Origin: JBBQNY01 sp038221545
GTDB taxonomy: Bacteria; Pseudomonadota; Gammaproteobacteria; Xanthomonadales; Ahniellaceae
Reading direction: 5' to 3'
Assembly: GCA_038221545.1 (NCBI GenBank)
Contig: JBBRIE010000025.1
Span: 1 to 21,541 of the forward strand
Length of the DNA stretch: 21,541 nucleotides
The notes under the pieces are model-generated. The model saw only the letters and a program-made list of their open reading frames with translations, was not told the origin of the DNA and made no database searches. Below, piece after piece: positions 1-7,594 of the stretch. Both the position numbers and the translations under genes were made by a program. Within the stretch, counting starts at the first letter, position 1, and each line of letters begins with the position of its first letter.

Positions 1-78
1 ATGGAACCGCGCGGCGCCGTCGAGCGAGTCGCGACGAGCTCGCAGCTCGGCCCTCAGGCAGGCGCGCGATTCAGCCAC
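1..78 (-). CDS. fau: 5-formyltetrahydrofolate cyclo-ligase, N-terminal fragment
   Basis: Only the first 26 codons are inside the window; the gene continues past the left edge. It would convert 5-formyl-THF to 5,10-methenyl-THF using ATP, in cytosolic one-carbon metabolism. From a GTG at 76-78 the frame reads MAESRACLRAELRARRDSL and on, the basic amphipathic start (LRxxLRARR) typical of this family. It lies about 50 bases downstream of 6S RNA on the same strand, the classic ssrS-fau (ygfA) arrangement of gammaproteobacteria, which is the strongest support. No clear Shine-Dalgarno precedes the GTG. The gene may be read through from the 6S transcript, as in E. coli. The start codon is a best guess and the identification rests on context plus a short stretch. 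Confidence 0.72.
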   Translation of the reverse strand, partial: MAESRACLRAELRARRDSLDGAARFH

Positions 79-125
79 GGCCCAGGCCCGTTGCGGCCGA
101 GAGGACACGCGCCGGTTCAGTCAAA

Positions 126-319
126 AGCGGCACTGCCGCCGTGTCGATGTCCACGAAACGACCTTGATCCGAACGGATCAGGTGGGAGGGCTCGCGAGGC
201 ATTGGGCTTTCCGCTCGTGACGGACTTGCACACCCGCTTCGATATCGCCGACCCGGTACCACTATTTAGGGTCAAGGCAAATGCAAACGTGGACTGTCGA
301 ACACGGCAGACTAGTGCCT
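126..319 (-). ncRNA. ssrS: 6S RNA
   Basis: 6S RNA mimics an open promoter and sequesters sigma70-RNA polymerase in stationary phase. The closing stem is visible: the 5' arm (288-309, minus strand CTGCCGTGTTCGACAGTC...) pairs with the 3' arm (133-155, ...GACATCGACACGGCGGCAG), extended outward by GGCACT (313-318) with AGTGCC (129-134). The 3' side of the central bubble has a 6-bp hairpin TGATCC-GTTC-GGATCA (165-180), matching the hairpin there in E. coli. The 5' side has GACCC...GGGTC. The apical part contains GTCCGTC and GGAAAGCC, as in the E. coli RNA. Length is about 194 nt against 184 in E. coli. It lies between zapA and fau, its conserved place. Exact ends are estimated from the promoter and the closing stem. 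Confidence 0.93.
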
Positions 320-323
320 GCGC

Positions 324-644
324 TCATTGTATGAAGTGTGCGAGTGCGCCATCAAGCTTTCTGTGCAGCGATGCGACATTCTCGCTCATGCTGCCGTCAG
401 ACACGCGCGAGTTCGTCGACAGTTCGAGGAACTCGTGCGCAAGCGTCAGGCCCGCCATCACGGCGACGCGCTCCGGGTTGGAACCGCGCGATTTCGCGCG
501 CAGGTCGCGCATCCGGCTGTCGAGGAAAGCGGCCGCGGCGAGCAGCGATGCCCGCTCGTGCGGTTCGCACGCGACGAGGTATTCGCGATCCAGGATGCTG
601 ACGCTGACCGGCTGCGTGCCGCTCTTCGACGACTCGTCGCTCAT
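324..644 (-). CDS. zapA: Cell division protein ZapA
   Basis: The 106-residue protein is the usual ZapA length. ZapA binds FtsZ at midcell and cross-links protofilaments in the Z-ring. The N-terminal half carries the family signature (VSVSILDREYLVAC..., then ERASLLAAAAFLDSRM, and an ERVAVMAGLTLAHE segment), followed by a C-terminal helix that in ZapA forms the coiled-coil tetramer. The start codon overlaps the stop of the upstream TIGR02449 gene (ATGA at 641-644), indicating translational coupling. 6S RNA follows directly, with its promoter inside the 3' end of this gene. The TIGR02449-zapA-ssrS-fau order is standard in Pseudomonas and xanthomonads. Confidence 0.95.
   Translation of the reverse strand: MSDESSKSGTQPVSVSILDREYLVACEPHERASLLAAAAFLDSRMRDLRAKSRGSNPERVAVMAGLTLAHEFLELSTNSRVSDGSMSENVASLHRKLDGALAHFIQ
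326..355 (-). promoter_or_regulatory. Sigma70-type promoter of 6S RNA
   Basis: On the minus strand there is TTGATG (350-355), an 18-base spacer and TACAAT (326-331). The predicted start is near 318-320, exactly where the 6S closing stem begins. The promoter lies inside the last codons of zapA, and the -10 hexamer overlaps the zapA stop codon. This allows 6S RNA to be transcribed independently of the zapA operon. Confidence 0.7.
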
Positions 645-865
645 CCGTTCTGCTCCAGCGACTTCAGGCGGTTGATCATGGCCTCGACGCGCGAACGCGT
701 CTGCTCGTTGCGCGCGATCAGGCCCGCCCGCTCCGCCATCAGCGATTCCTGGCTGGCCCGCAGGCTGCGATTTTCGTCGAGCAGCCGTAATGCCAGCGCC
801 GCGAGCTGGTCGACCTTGCGGCCGATTTCCTGGAGTTCACGGGCGGTCGGAGCCGGTTCGGTCAT
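641..865 (-). CDS. TIGR02449 family protein, ZapB-like coiled coil
   Basis: This 74-residue protein is mostly helical, with heptad-like leucine spacing from about residue 10 to 70 (LQEIGRKVDQLAALALRLL, then ENRSLRASQESLM, ending in INRLKSLEQNG). It matches the small coiled-coil family TIGR02449 found directly upstream of zapA in many gammaproteobacteria. The position and coiled-coil character suggest a Z-ring partner comparable to ZapB; that role is inferred from context. It overlaps zapA by four bases. No Shine-Dalgarno is visible before the ATG, and the likely promoter lies almost on top of the start. Confidence 0.85.
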   Translation of the reverse strand: MTEPAPTARELQEIGRKVDQLAALALRLLDENRSLRASQESLMAERAGLIARNEQTRSRVEAMINRLKSLEQNG

Positions 866-873
866 GTCGCAGC

Positions 874-902
874 ACGGTAGGCGAAGCCCGGCGCAGCGTC
901 AA
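874..902 (-). promoter_or_regulatory. Candidate promoter of the TIGR02449-zapA operon
   Basis: On the minus strand there is TTGACG (897-902, 5 of 6 to consensus), a 17-base spacer and TACCGT (874-879, weak). It lies in the 64-base gap after the large GGDEF/EAL gene. The predicted start at 867-868 is only two or three bases from the ATG at 863-865, so the mRNA would be almost leaderless. This is pattern-based only. Confidence 0.45.
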
Positions 903-929
903 CGGCGACGCGTCGGTGGGGGGCTCCGG

Positions 930-3900
930 TCAGGCGATATCCATGGTCATGCGGTGGCGTCGCAGGAACTCGAGGCAGTCATCAGGCTCGAGCGGGTGGC
1001 TGACCAGGAAGCCCTGCGCCTCGTCGCAGCCCTTCTCGCGCAGGTAGTCCATCTGCGCCTGCGTCTCCACGCCTTCCGCGATCACGGTAAGGCCCAGCGT
1101 GTGGGCCATGATGATGATGGTATCGGTGATGACGCGGTCGTCGGCGTCGGTGTCGATGTCCCCGACGAACGCCCGGTCGATCTTCACGGAATCGATCGGC
1201 AGGCGCTTCAGGTACGCCAGCGATGAATAGCCGGTGCCGAAGTCGTCGACCGCGATGCGAACGCCCAGCGCCTTGATCTGTGTCAGCGACTCGATGGCGT
1301 GGTCGGGATTCGCCATCAGGATGCTCTCGGTCAGTTCCAGCTCCAGACGGTGCCCCTTCACCTGCACGCCCTGCAGCGCTGCCATGAGCCGCGTGATGAG
1401 GTCGCCGCGGAACAGCTGCAGCATCGAGATGTTCACGGCCATGTTCGGCACGTGGACGCCCACGTCGGACCAGGCCTGCAGCTGGCGCACGGCCTCGCGC
1501 AGCACCCAGTCGCCGATGGCGACGATGAGGCCTGTTTCCTCGGCGAGCGGAATGAAGATGGACGGGCCGACCTCGCCGAGCGCATCGCTGCGCCAGCGCA
1601 ACAGCGCCTCGACGCCGGTAATGCGGCCATCGTCGAGCGACATGCGCGGCTGGTAGACGAGGCGCAGCTCGTTGTTGTCGAGCGCCTTCTGCAGGCGGCC
1701 CGACAGTTCGCCGCGCAGCTTGTTGCGCGCTTCCATCGCGTCGCTGTAAACCAGGTACGTGTTGCGGCCGCGCTCCTTGGCCTGGTACATCGCCGCATCG
1801 GCGTACTTCAGGAGGTCGGTCGGCACCAGCCCGTGCTCGGGCGAGGCGCTGATGCCGATCGAGGGCGAGATCACGAACTCGGTGCGCCCATCGACGACCA
1901 GCGCCTTGGTGAATGCGTCGAGGATGCGCTGCGCGATCACTTCCGCCTCGCTGATGTCGCGCAGGTTTTCCAGCACCACCGTGAATTCGTCGCCGCCGAG
2001 GCGCGCCACGGTGGCGGACTCGGGCACGGTCGCGCGCAGGCGCGTCCCGACTGCCTTGAGCAGCCGGTCGCCGGCGTTGTGACCGAGCGAATCATTGATG
2101 TATTTGAAGCGATCGAGGTCGAGGAACAGCACCGCCACGCGCTGGCCGGTGCGGCGCGATCGGATGAGCGCATGCGCAAGCCGTTCGCCGAGCAGGGCGC
2201 GGTTCGGCAAGCCGGTGAGGCCGTCGTAGTTGGCGAGGTAGCGCAGTTCCTGCTCGACCCGCTTGCGCTCGGTGATGTCGGTGATGACGCCCACGAAATG
2301 CGTGCGCTGGCCCTCAGCGTCGCGCACTTCGCTGACGTCGAGCGCGCACAGGAGTTCTTCGCCGTTCTCGCAGCGCTGCCACAACTCGCCGCTCCAGCGC
2401 CCATGCTCGACCGCTGCGGCGCGGATCGTTTCGTAGAAATGTTCGTCGTGCTGCTCAGCGTTCAGCAACGCGGCGTCCTGGCCGAGGATGGTCTCCTCGT
2501 CGTAGCCCAGCATGCGTGTGAACGCGGGATTGATCGAGATGAAGCGGAAGGCAAGGTCGGTCACCGTGACCGCCTCGCTCATGCTGCGGATGACGTGCTG
2601 CGCGATCAGGCGCTCGCGTTGCGCCTGGCGTATCGCGGTGACGTCGCGCGCGGTGCCCGCGATGCGGATGGGGCGTCCCTCGGCGTCGCGCTCGACCACC
2701 TTGCCGCGCGACAGGACCCAGACCCAGTCGCCCTCCGCGTTGCGGATGCGGTGCTGTGACTCGTAGTGGTCGGTCGCACCGCTGGCGAGGGCCTCGAAGC
2801 GGGCCTCGACATCGCGCAGGTCGTGCGGATGCACTGCATTGCGACGCCATTCCTCCGCGCTCAGCGCGTGGTCGGACGTGAGCCCGAGCAGCGAGTCCGC
2901 GCCGATGCGGTGCAGTTGCTGCTGCTTGATGTCGTAGTCCCAGAATTCGTCGCCGGATCCCCAGATCGCGACCTGCAACCGCTTGTCGCGCTCACGCAGA
3001 CCCCGGTGATACTCGCGGAGGCGCAGGCGGCGGCGATGCGATGCGTAGAACATCAGCGCGGCCAGGGCCAATGCGGCCGCCGCGTAGGCGATCTGCATCG
3101 GCAGCGACCACCACAGCGGCGGCACGATGCGCACGGGCAGGGCGAGTTCGTTCTCGCTCCAGCGTCCGTCGCGGTTGGTAGCGGCGACCCGCAACCGGTA
3201 GCTGCCCGCGTCGAGGTTGGTGTACGCGATCTCGTTGCGCGTGCCGTTGTCGATCCAGTCGGGATCGAAGCCTTCGAGCTGGTAGCGAAAGCGGGTGCGG
3301 ACGCCGGCGCCGTAATCGGGGGCGGCGAACTCGAAGGCGAACCATCGGTCCTTCTGTGGCAGCGACAGGCTGGAGAGCCGGCCCGGCTGCGCGACCACGC
3401 TCCGGTTCGGTCCGCTGCGATAGCCGGTCAGCACCACCTTGGGTGCGTAGCGGCTGTCGGAAATGCGGCGCGGATCGAACAGGTTGAAGCCCTGCACGCC
3501 GCCGAAGGCCATTCGGCCGTCAGCCAGCCGCGTCGAGGCGGCAGCGTTGAATTCGAGCGCTTGCAAGCCATCGGCGGGTACGAAATTCCGGAACGTGCCG
3601 GCGCGCACGTCGAAGCGGCTGATGCCCCGGTTGGTGGAAATCCACAGCCGGCCCGAGCCGTCCTCCTCGATGGCATAGATGGTCGCGTCGGGCAACCCGT
3701 GACGCGACAGATAGCGGCGGAACTTGAAGCCCTCGCCGTCGACGCCGAGCAGCCGGTGCAACCCCGAATGCGTGCCGACCCAGATCGTGCCGTCGCGGCT
3801 TTCGAATATTTCGCGCACCAGATTGCCGCCGAGTCCATCGGGCGCCGATCCCGCCTGCGCGACGCGGCGCATCCTGCCGGACTCGGTGTCGAGCACGTTG

Positions 3901-5543
3901 AGACCGTCGAAAGTGCCGATCCAGAGCCGTCCCTGCCGGTCCAGGGTGAGTGCCAGTATCGCGTCCGACCAGAGAGCGTCGGGGCGGTCGGACTGCTTGC
4001 GATACTCCTTCCAGGCGGCGCCGTCGGGAGGTACGTGCACCAGCCCGCTGTCGAACGTGCCGAGCCAGAGGCCGCCGTCTGGCGCACGCACGACGGCGCG
4101 CACGGAGTGCGTGCGCAGCGAATTCGGCTCGGTCGCGTCGATCGGCAGCAGGGTCGCGCTGCGCTCCTTCTCGTCCAGGTCGAACACGCCGAGGTTGCTG
4201 CCGATCCACCAGTGACCGGGCGCGCCCGCGACCACCGCGAAGATCCTGAGCACGACGGGCTTGCCGCCGATGCCGAGCGCCGCGGTCAGCGCGGCCGAGA
4301 AATCCTCGAACGTGCCGCTCGCGTGTTCATAGCGCTTGAGTCCCGCGCCTTCGGTGCCGACCCAGAGTCTCGTAGCGTCGAACGGCGTCAGCACCCGGAT
4401 GTTGTTGGTCTGGATGAAATGAGTGCGATCGGTATCGTCGACGATGTAAGGGAACTTGGCCCCGGCGGGATCGACCAGGGAAACTCCGCGCGTGTCTCCG
4501 CCGACCCACAACATCCCCGCGCGATCGAGCATGAGCGACCGCACGAAATCCTCCGGCACGCTGCCGGGCAGCGCGGGATCGTGTCGCATCAGTTTGAAGT
4601 GACCGGTCGAGGGATCCAGCGCGACCACACCGCGGCCGTACACCGTCAGCCATAGCTGTCCGGCGGCATCGCGGCGGATGTCGCGGATGTCGCTGCGCGA
4701 AGGTGCGGCAGCATCGACGGGCAGTCGCCAAACCAGAACGGCGACGCCGTTCGCCCCGATTCGCCAGAGGCCATCCGCGGTCCCTGCCCAGGCTTCGTCC
4801 GGGCCGGCCTCGAGGAGGCAGTTGACGCGGCCGGGCAACTGATCCGCCGCCACCGGCTTGACGCGCAGCGGCTCCGGTCGCAGACGGAACACGCCCCGCT
4901 CCGTTGCGACCCACACGCCACCCTGGCCGTCGTCCGACAACTGCCGGATGGGCAGCGGGCCCGGGGTGGCCGGATCAAGTTTGAGGCGAGGCTGGAAACG
5001 GCCGGACGGATCGAGACGTTCGAGGCCGTTGGCTCCGCCGATTACGAGCCCCAACTGCGGATGCGCGAGCATCGCACCCACCGTGCCGCGTGCAAGGCGA
5101 TCCCCCGGAGCGTCCGCAAGCGGCTCGAAGCGGCCTGAACTGCGGTCGTAGCGCACGACGTGGCCGCTGTTTGTGCCGACCCACAACTCGTGCCGTCGAT
5201 CCTCGGCGAGTGCGGTGACGAGGCTGTCGGGCAGGCTGCCCGCCACCTCCGGATCGTGCTGCATGAGTTCGAAGCGATAGCCGTCGTAGCGGTGCAGGCC
5301 ACCCTGGGTGCCGATCCAGACCAGGCCGTCTCGATCCTGGAGCATCGCCTGGACCGAATTCTGCACGAGGTCGTAATCGCTAGTGACACGACGGAAATAA
5401 TGGGTGCGCTCGATCGCGCCGAGCGGCGTTGAGGCGAGCGCCCCGGCGATCAGCAGCCAGCGCGAAGCGCGTGCGACAGCGCCGAGGATGGCGCGCGGGT
5501 GCGCGCGTCTCGACCGCAGGGTGCTGCACGGAGCCAGGCGCAT
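930..5543 (-). CDS. Membrane cyclic-di-GMP synthase/phosphodiesterase with double beta-propeller sensor (Reg_prop-Y_Y_Y-PAS-PAS-GGDEF-EAL)
   Basis: This is a 1537-residue hybrid cyclic-di-GMP enzyme. A signal peptide (cleavage likely after A43) is followed by about 14 Reg_prop repeats (LWVGT/LWIGT then a Gly-Leu turn; residues about 60-690), enough for two seven-bladed propellers. Next come a Y_Y_Y domain (about 735-795), one membrane helix (about 812-832), PAS (about 850-970), PAS (about 980-1092), GGDEF and EAL. The GGDEF has DLDRFK and intact GGDEF at 1183-1187, but the I-site position reads PESA (1174-1177) instead of RxxD. The EAL (about 1285-1530) has EALLRW from E1312, ELTES, DDFGTGYSSL, KIDR and EGVE, so hydrolysis looks possible. 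The propellers should face the periplasm. There is no histidine kinase core, although this sensor architecture is best known from Bacteroidetes hybrid kinases. The ligand is unknown. The gene stands alone, divergent from ygfB. Confidence 0.93.
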   Translation of the reverse strand: MRLAPCSTLRSRRAHPRAILGAVARASRWLLIAGALASTPLGAIERTHYFRRVTSDYDLVQNSVQAMLQDRDGLVWIGTQGGLHRYDGYRFELMQHDPEVAGSLPDSLVTALAEDRRHELWVGTNSGHVVRYDRSSGRFEPLADAPGDRLARGTVGAMLAHPQLGLVIGGANGLERLDPSGRFQPRLKLDPATPGPLPIRQLSDDGQGGVWVATERGVFRLRPEPLRVKPVAADQLPGRVNCLLEAGPDEAWAGTADGLWRIGANGVAVLVWRLPVDAAAPSRSDIRDIRRDAAGQLWLTVYGRGVVALDPSTGHFKLMRHDPALPGSVPEDFVRSLMLDRAGMLWVGGDTRGVSLVDPAGAKFPYIVDDTDRTHFIQTNNIRVLTPFDATRLWVGTEGAGLKRYEHASGTFEDFSAALTAALGIGGKPVVLRIFAVVAGAPGHWWIGSNLGVFDLDEKERSATLLPIDATEPNSLRTHSVRAVVRAPDGGLWLGTFDSGLVHVPPDGAAWKEYRKQSDRPDALWSDAILALTLDRQGRLWIGTFDGLNVLDTESGRMRRVAQAGSAPDGLGGNLVREIFESRDGTIWVGTHSGLHRLLGVDGEGFKFRRYLSRHGLPDATIYAIEEDGSGRLWISTNRGISRFDVRAGTFRNFVPADGLQALEFNAAASTRLADGRMAFGGVQGFNLFDPRRISDSRYAPKVVLTGYRSGPNRSVVAQPGRLSSLSLPQKDRWFAFEFAAPDYGAGVRTRFRYQLEGFDPDWIDNGTRNEIAYTNLDAGSYRLRVAATNRDGRWSENELALPVRIVPPLWWSLPMQIAYAAAALALAALMFYASHRRRLRLREYHRGLRERDKRLQVAIWGSGDEFWDYDIKQQQLHRIGADSLLGLTSDHALSAEEWRRNAVHPHDLRDVEARFEALASGATDHYESQHRIRNAEGDWVWVLSRGKVVERDAEGRPIRIAGTARDVTAIRQAQRERLIAQHVIRSMSEAVTVTDLAFRFISINPAFTRMLGYDEETILGQDAALLNAEQHDEHFYETIRAAAVEHGRWSGELWQRCENGEELLCALDVSEVRDAEGQRTHFVGVITDITERKRVEQELRYLANYDGLTGLPNRALLGERLAHALIRSRRTGQRVAVLFLDLDRFKYINDSLGHNAGDRLLKAVGTRLRATVPESATVARLGGDEFTVVLENLRDISEAEVIAQRILDAFTKALVVDGRTEFVISPSIGISASPEHGLVPTDLLKYADAAMYQAKERGRNTYLVYSDAMEARNKLRGELSGRLQKALDNNELRLVYQPRMSLDDGRITGVEALLRWRSDALGEVGPSIFIPLAEETGLIVAIGDWVLREAVRQLQAWSDVGVHVPNMAVNISMLQLFRGDLITRLMAALQGVQVKGHRLELELTESILMANPDHAIESLTQIKALGVRIAVDDFGTGYSSLAYLKRLPIDSVKIDRAFVGDIDTDADDRVITDTIIIMAHTLGLTVIAEGVETQAQMDYLREKGCDEAQGFLVSHPLEPDDCLEFLRRHRMTMDIA

Positions 5544-5549
5544 GCAACA

Positions 5550-5555
5550 AGCATA
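5550..5555 (-). promoter_or_regulatory. Candidate -10 box of the GGDEF/EAL gene
   Basis: TATGCT on the minus strand ends six bases before the ATG at 5541-5543, so the expected start would be at or near the A of the start codon. No Shine-Dalgarno and no good -35 box are visible. If real, the mRNA is leaderless. The call is weak and rests on one hexamer. Confidence 0.28.
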
Positions 5556-5580
5556 CCGGCCTCACGCAACGCTCGCTGTC

Positions 5581-5608
5581 GTGACGGGCCGTGCGGTGCC
5601 GCTAGAAT
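5581..5608 (+). promoter_or_regulatory. Candidate promoter of ygfB-pepP
   Basis: GTGACG (5581-5586, 4 of 6), a 16-base spacer and TAGAAT (5603-5608, 5 of 6) lie in the divergent gap. A start near 5615 would give a leader of about 19 bases to the ygfB ATG. No strong Shine-Dalgarno follows. Confidence 0.5.
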
Positions 5609-5633
5609 CGTGCGTCGCCCGCGTCGTGTCCGC

Positions 5634-6176
5634 ATGCCCAGCCACAACGAGATTCACCGCGCCGCCTCGGACCTGCAACTGGGTTCCGTCGCATCCGAAC
5701 TGCATGGTTCGCTGGTGGGCTACCTGCTTGGCGGCGGCCTGGTCACCCCCGGGCGCTGGCTCGACGACCTGCTGATCGAAGTGCCGCCGGGCGAGGGACA
5801 CGACGAAGCGCGCCGCCTGCTCGACGCGTTCGCGCTGGCGACCACGCTTCCACTGGCGGGCGCGTCGACCACCTTTGCGCCGTTGCTGCCGGATGCGACG
5901 TCGCCGCTCCGGGATCGCGCCCAGGCGTTGACCGACTGGTGCAGCGGTTTCCTCGGTGGCCTCGGCATTTCGGGCACGGCTTCGCATGCCGATTCCGGCC
6001 CCGTGGCCGACCTGCTCGGCAACATCGCCCGGATCGCGGCTACACGCTGGCCCAAATCCTCGACGCCCGACGCGGACGCCGTGCACTTCGAGGGGATTGT
6101 CGGATTCCTGGTGGACGCGGTGACCACGCACGCACGGGAGCTCCCGCGCATCCCGCTCGACGCGTCGCGGCATTGA
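5634..6176 (+). CDS. ygfB: YgfB/UPF0149 family protein
   Basis: The 180-residue protein belongs to the YgfB/YecA (UPF0149) family; E. coli YgfB has 192 residues. Visible family features are an early ELHGSLVGYLLGGG helix, a central WCSGFLGGLG segment, and a C-terminal EGIVGFLVDAV helix before the usual short polar tail. The molecular role is not settled in general. In Pseudomonas aeruginosa YgfB lowers expression of an AmpD-type amidase and affects beta-lactam tolerance. The ATG at 5634 was chosen over upstream in-frame codons because the family alignment starts here and a promoter-like sequence sits just before it. pepP follows after 10 bases, the conserved ygfB-pepP pairing, so the two are probably co-transcribed. 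Confidence 0.9.
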   Translation: MPSHNEIHRAASDLQLGSVASELHGSLVGYLLGGGLVTPGRWLDDLLIEVPPGEGHDEARRLLDAFALATTLPLAGASTTFAPLLPDATSPLRDRAQALTDWCSGFLGGLGISGTASHADSGPVADLLGNIARIAATRWPKSSTPDADAVHFEGIVGFLVDAVTTHARELPRIPLDASRH

Positions 6177-6186
6177 GCGCGCGCCG

Positions 6187-7494
6187 GTGATCGCGAGCAG
6201 TGAATTCGCGCGTCGGCGTGCGCAGCTGATGCGCATCGCCGGCAACGACAGCATCCTGATCGTGCCGGCCGCGCCGGAACGCGTGCGCAGCAACGACTCG
6301 TACTTTCCCTATCGGCAGGACAGCGATTTCCACTATCTGAGCGGGTTTCCCGAGCCGCAGGCGGTCATCGCGCTGGTTCCCGGACGCGCCGCCGGCGCCG
6401 CGATCCTGTTCTGCCGCGAGCGTGACATCGAGCGCGAGCGCTGGGACGGACCGCGCGCCGGGCCCGAGGGTGCCACGCGCGATCATGGCTTCGACGACGC
6501 TTTCCCGATCGACGACATCGACGACATCCTGCCCGGGCTCATCGAGGGACGCAGTCGGGTCCACTACCCGCTCGGCCGCGACCCGGATTTCGACACGCGA
6601 CTGCTCGGCTGGATCAAACGCGTGCGTGCCGACGTCAAGCAGGGCGCGCAGCCGCCGCACGAACTCGCGGAGCTCGGTCACCTGCTGCACGAGATGCGGC
6701 TGTTCAAGTCACGTGCCGAACTCGCGCTGATGCGCAAGGCCGCGCGCATCAGCGCCGCGGCACACGTGCGCGGCGCGCGCCTCGCGCGTGCTGGCGAGTC
6801 GGAGACGACCGTTGCAGCCGCCATCCTGCACGAGTTCCACCACGCGGGAGCGGTCGCCGCGTACGAGCCGATCGTCGGCGGCGGAGCGAATGCCTGCGTG
6901 CTGCACTATCGCGCCAATCGTGATCCGCTGCGTGATGGCGACCTGCTGCTCGTGGACGCGGGTGCGGAAATCGAGGGGTATGCGAGCGACATCAGTCGCA
7001 CCTGGCCTGTCGGCGGACGCTACTCCCGGGAGCAGCGCGCGCTGTATGAGGTCGTGCTGGCCGCGCAGCTCGCCGCCATCGGGTGCGTGGTGCCGGGCGC
7101 TGCCTGGGATGCGCCGCACAACGCGGCTGTCGAGGTGCTGACGCAAGGCCTCGTCGACCTCAAGCTGCTGTCCGGCGACGTGGCGGGCAACATCGAACGC
7201 GGCGATTACCGCCGGTTCTACATGCACAAGACCGGCCACTGGCTCGGACTCGACGTGCACGACGTGGGCGACTATCGCATCGGCGGGGAGTTCCGCCAGC
7301 TCGAAGCGGGCATGGTGCTCACCATCGAACCCGGGCTCTACGTTGCGCCGGACATGATGTCCGTACCGCGGCGCTGGCGCGGTCTCGGCATCCGCATCGA
7401 GGATGACGTGGTGGTTACGCGCAGCGGCCCCGACGTGCTCAGCCGTGACGCTCCGAAGGACGCCGTCGAGATCGAACGCCTGCTCGCTGCCTGA
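6187..7494 (+). CDS. pepP: Xaa-Pro aminopeptidase (aminopeptidase P)
   Basis: PepP removes the N-terminal residue from peptides with proline in position two. The 435-residue length fits E. coli PepP (441). The N-terminal domain carries DSYFPYRQDSDFHYLSGF, a PepP hallmark. The M24 pita-bread domain has the five dinuclear-metal ligands: D257 (LLLVDAGAE), D268 (ASDISRTW), H351 (HKTGHWLGLD), E381 (TIEPGLY) and E405 (IRIEDDV). The start is GTG, 10 bases after the ygfB stop, with no obvious Shine-Dalgarno. In enterobacteria and pseudomonads ubiH usually follows pepP; here it is absent and the convergent pepQ gene occupies that place. Confidence 0.95.
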   Translation: MIASSEFARRRAQLMRIAGNDSILIVPAAPERVRSNDSYFPYRQDSDFHYLSGFPEPQAVIALVPGRAAGAAILFCRERDIERERWDGPRAGPEGATRDHGFDDAFPIDDIDDILPGLIEGRSRVHYPLGRDPDFDTRLLGWIKRVRADVKQGAQPPHELAELGHLLHEMRLFKSRAELALMRKAARISAAAHVRGARLARAGESETTVAAAILHEFHHAGAVAAYEPIVGGGANACVLHYRANRDPLRDGDLLLVDAGAEIEGYASDISRTWPVGGRYSREQRALYEVVLAAQLAAIGCVVPGAAWDAPHNAAVEVLTQGLVDLKLLSGDVAGNIERGDYRRFYMHKTGHWLGLDVHDVGDYRIGGEFRQLEAGMVLTIEPGLYVAPDMMSVPRRWRGLGIRIEDDVVVTRSGPDVLSRDAPKDAVEIERLLAA

Positions 7495-7570
7495 TGCTCC
7501 ATGCGCCGCCGGGACGGGGTGGCCAGGCTGCACGGTCGAACTCCGCGACTCGCGACTCGAGGCGACGCCA

Positions 7571-7593
7571 GCGCCGCGCTGCGAAGGCGGCGC
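7571..7593. terminator. GC-rich hairpin between convergent pepP and pepQ
   Basis: A perfect 7-bp stem, GCGCCGC (7571-7577) with GCGGCGC (7587-7593), has a 9-base loop and ends next to the pepQ stop codon. As an inverted repeat it could act on both strands. There is no T-tract on either side, so it is at best a non-canonical terminator or a 3'-end protector. Confidence 0.4.
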
Positions 7594-7594
7594 G

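Noticed and set aside
71..262. A 63-codon minus-strand frame over 6S RNA
   Set aside because: The 6S RNA pairing explains this stretch; the frame differs from that of fau and shows no protein features.
1..675. A 224-codon open frame on the plus strand starting at the first base
   Set aside because: It runs antisense through fau, 6S RNA and zapA, its protein has no recognisable features, and the minus-strand genes are clear.
2766..4655. A 629-codon plus-strand frame opposite the GGDEF/EAL gene
   Set aside because: It is a typical long antisense frame in GC-rich coding sequence; the minus-strand propeller repeats are unmistakable.
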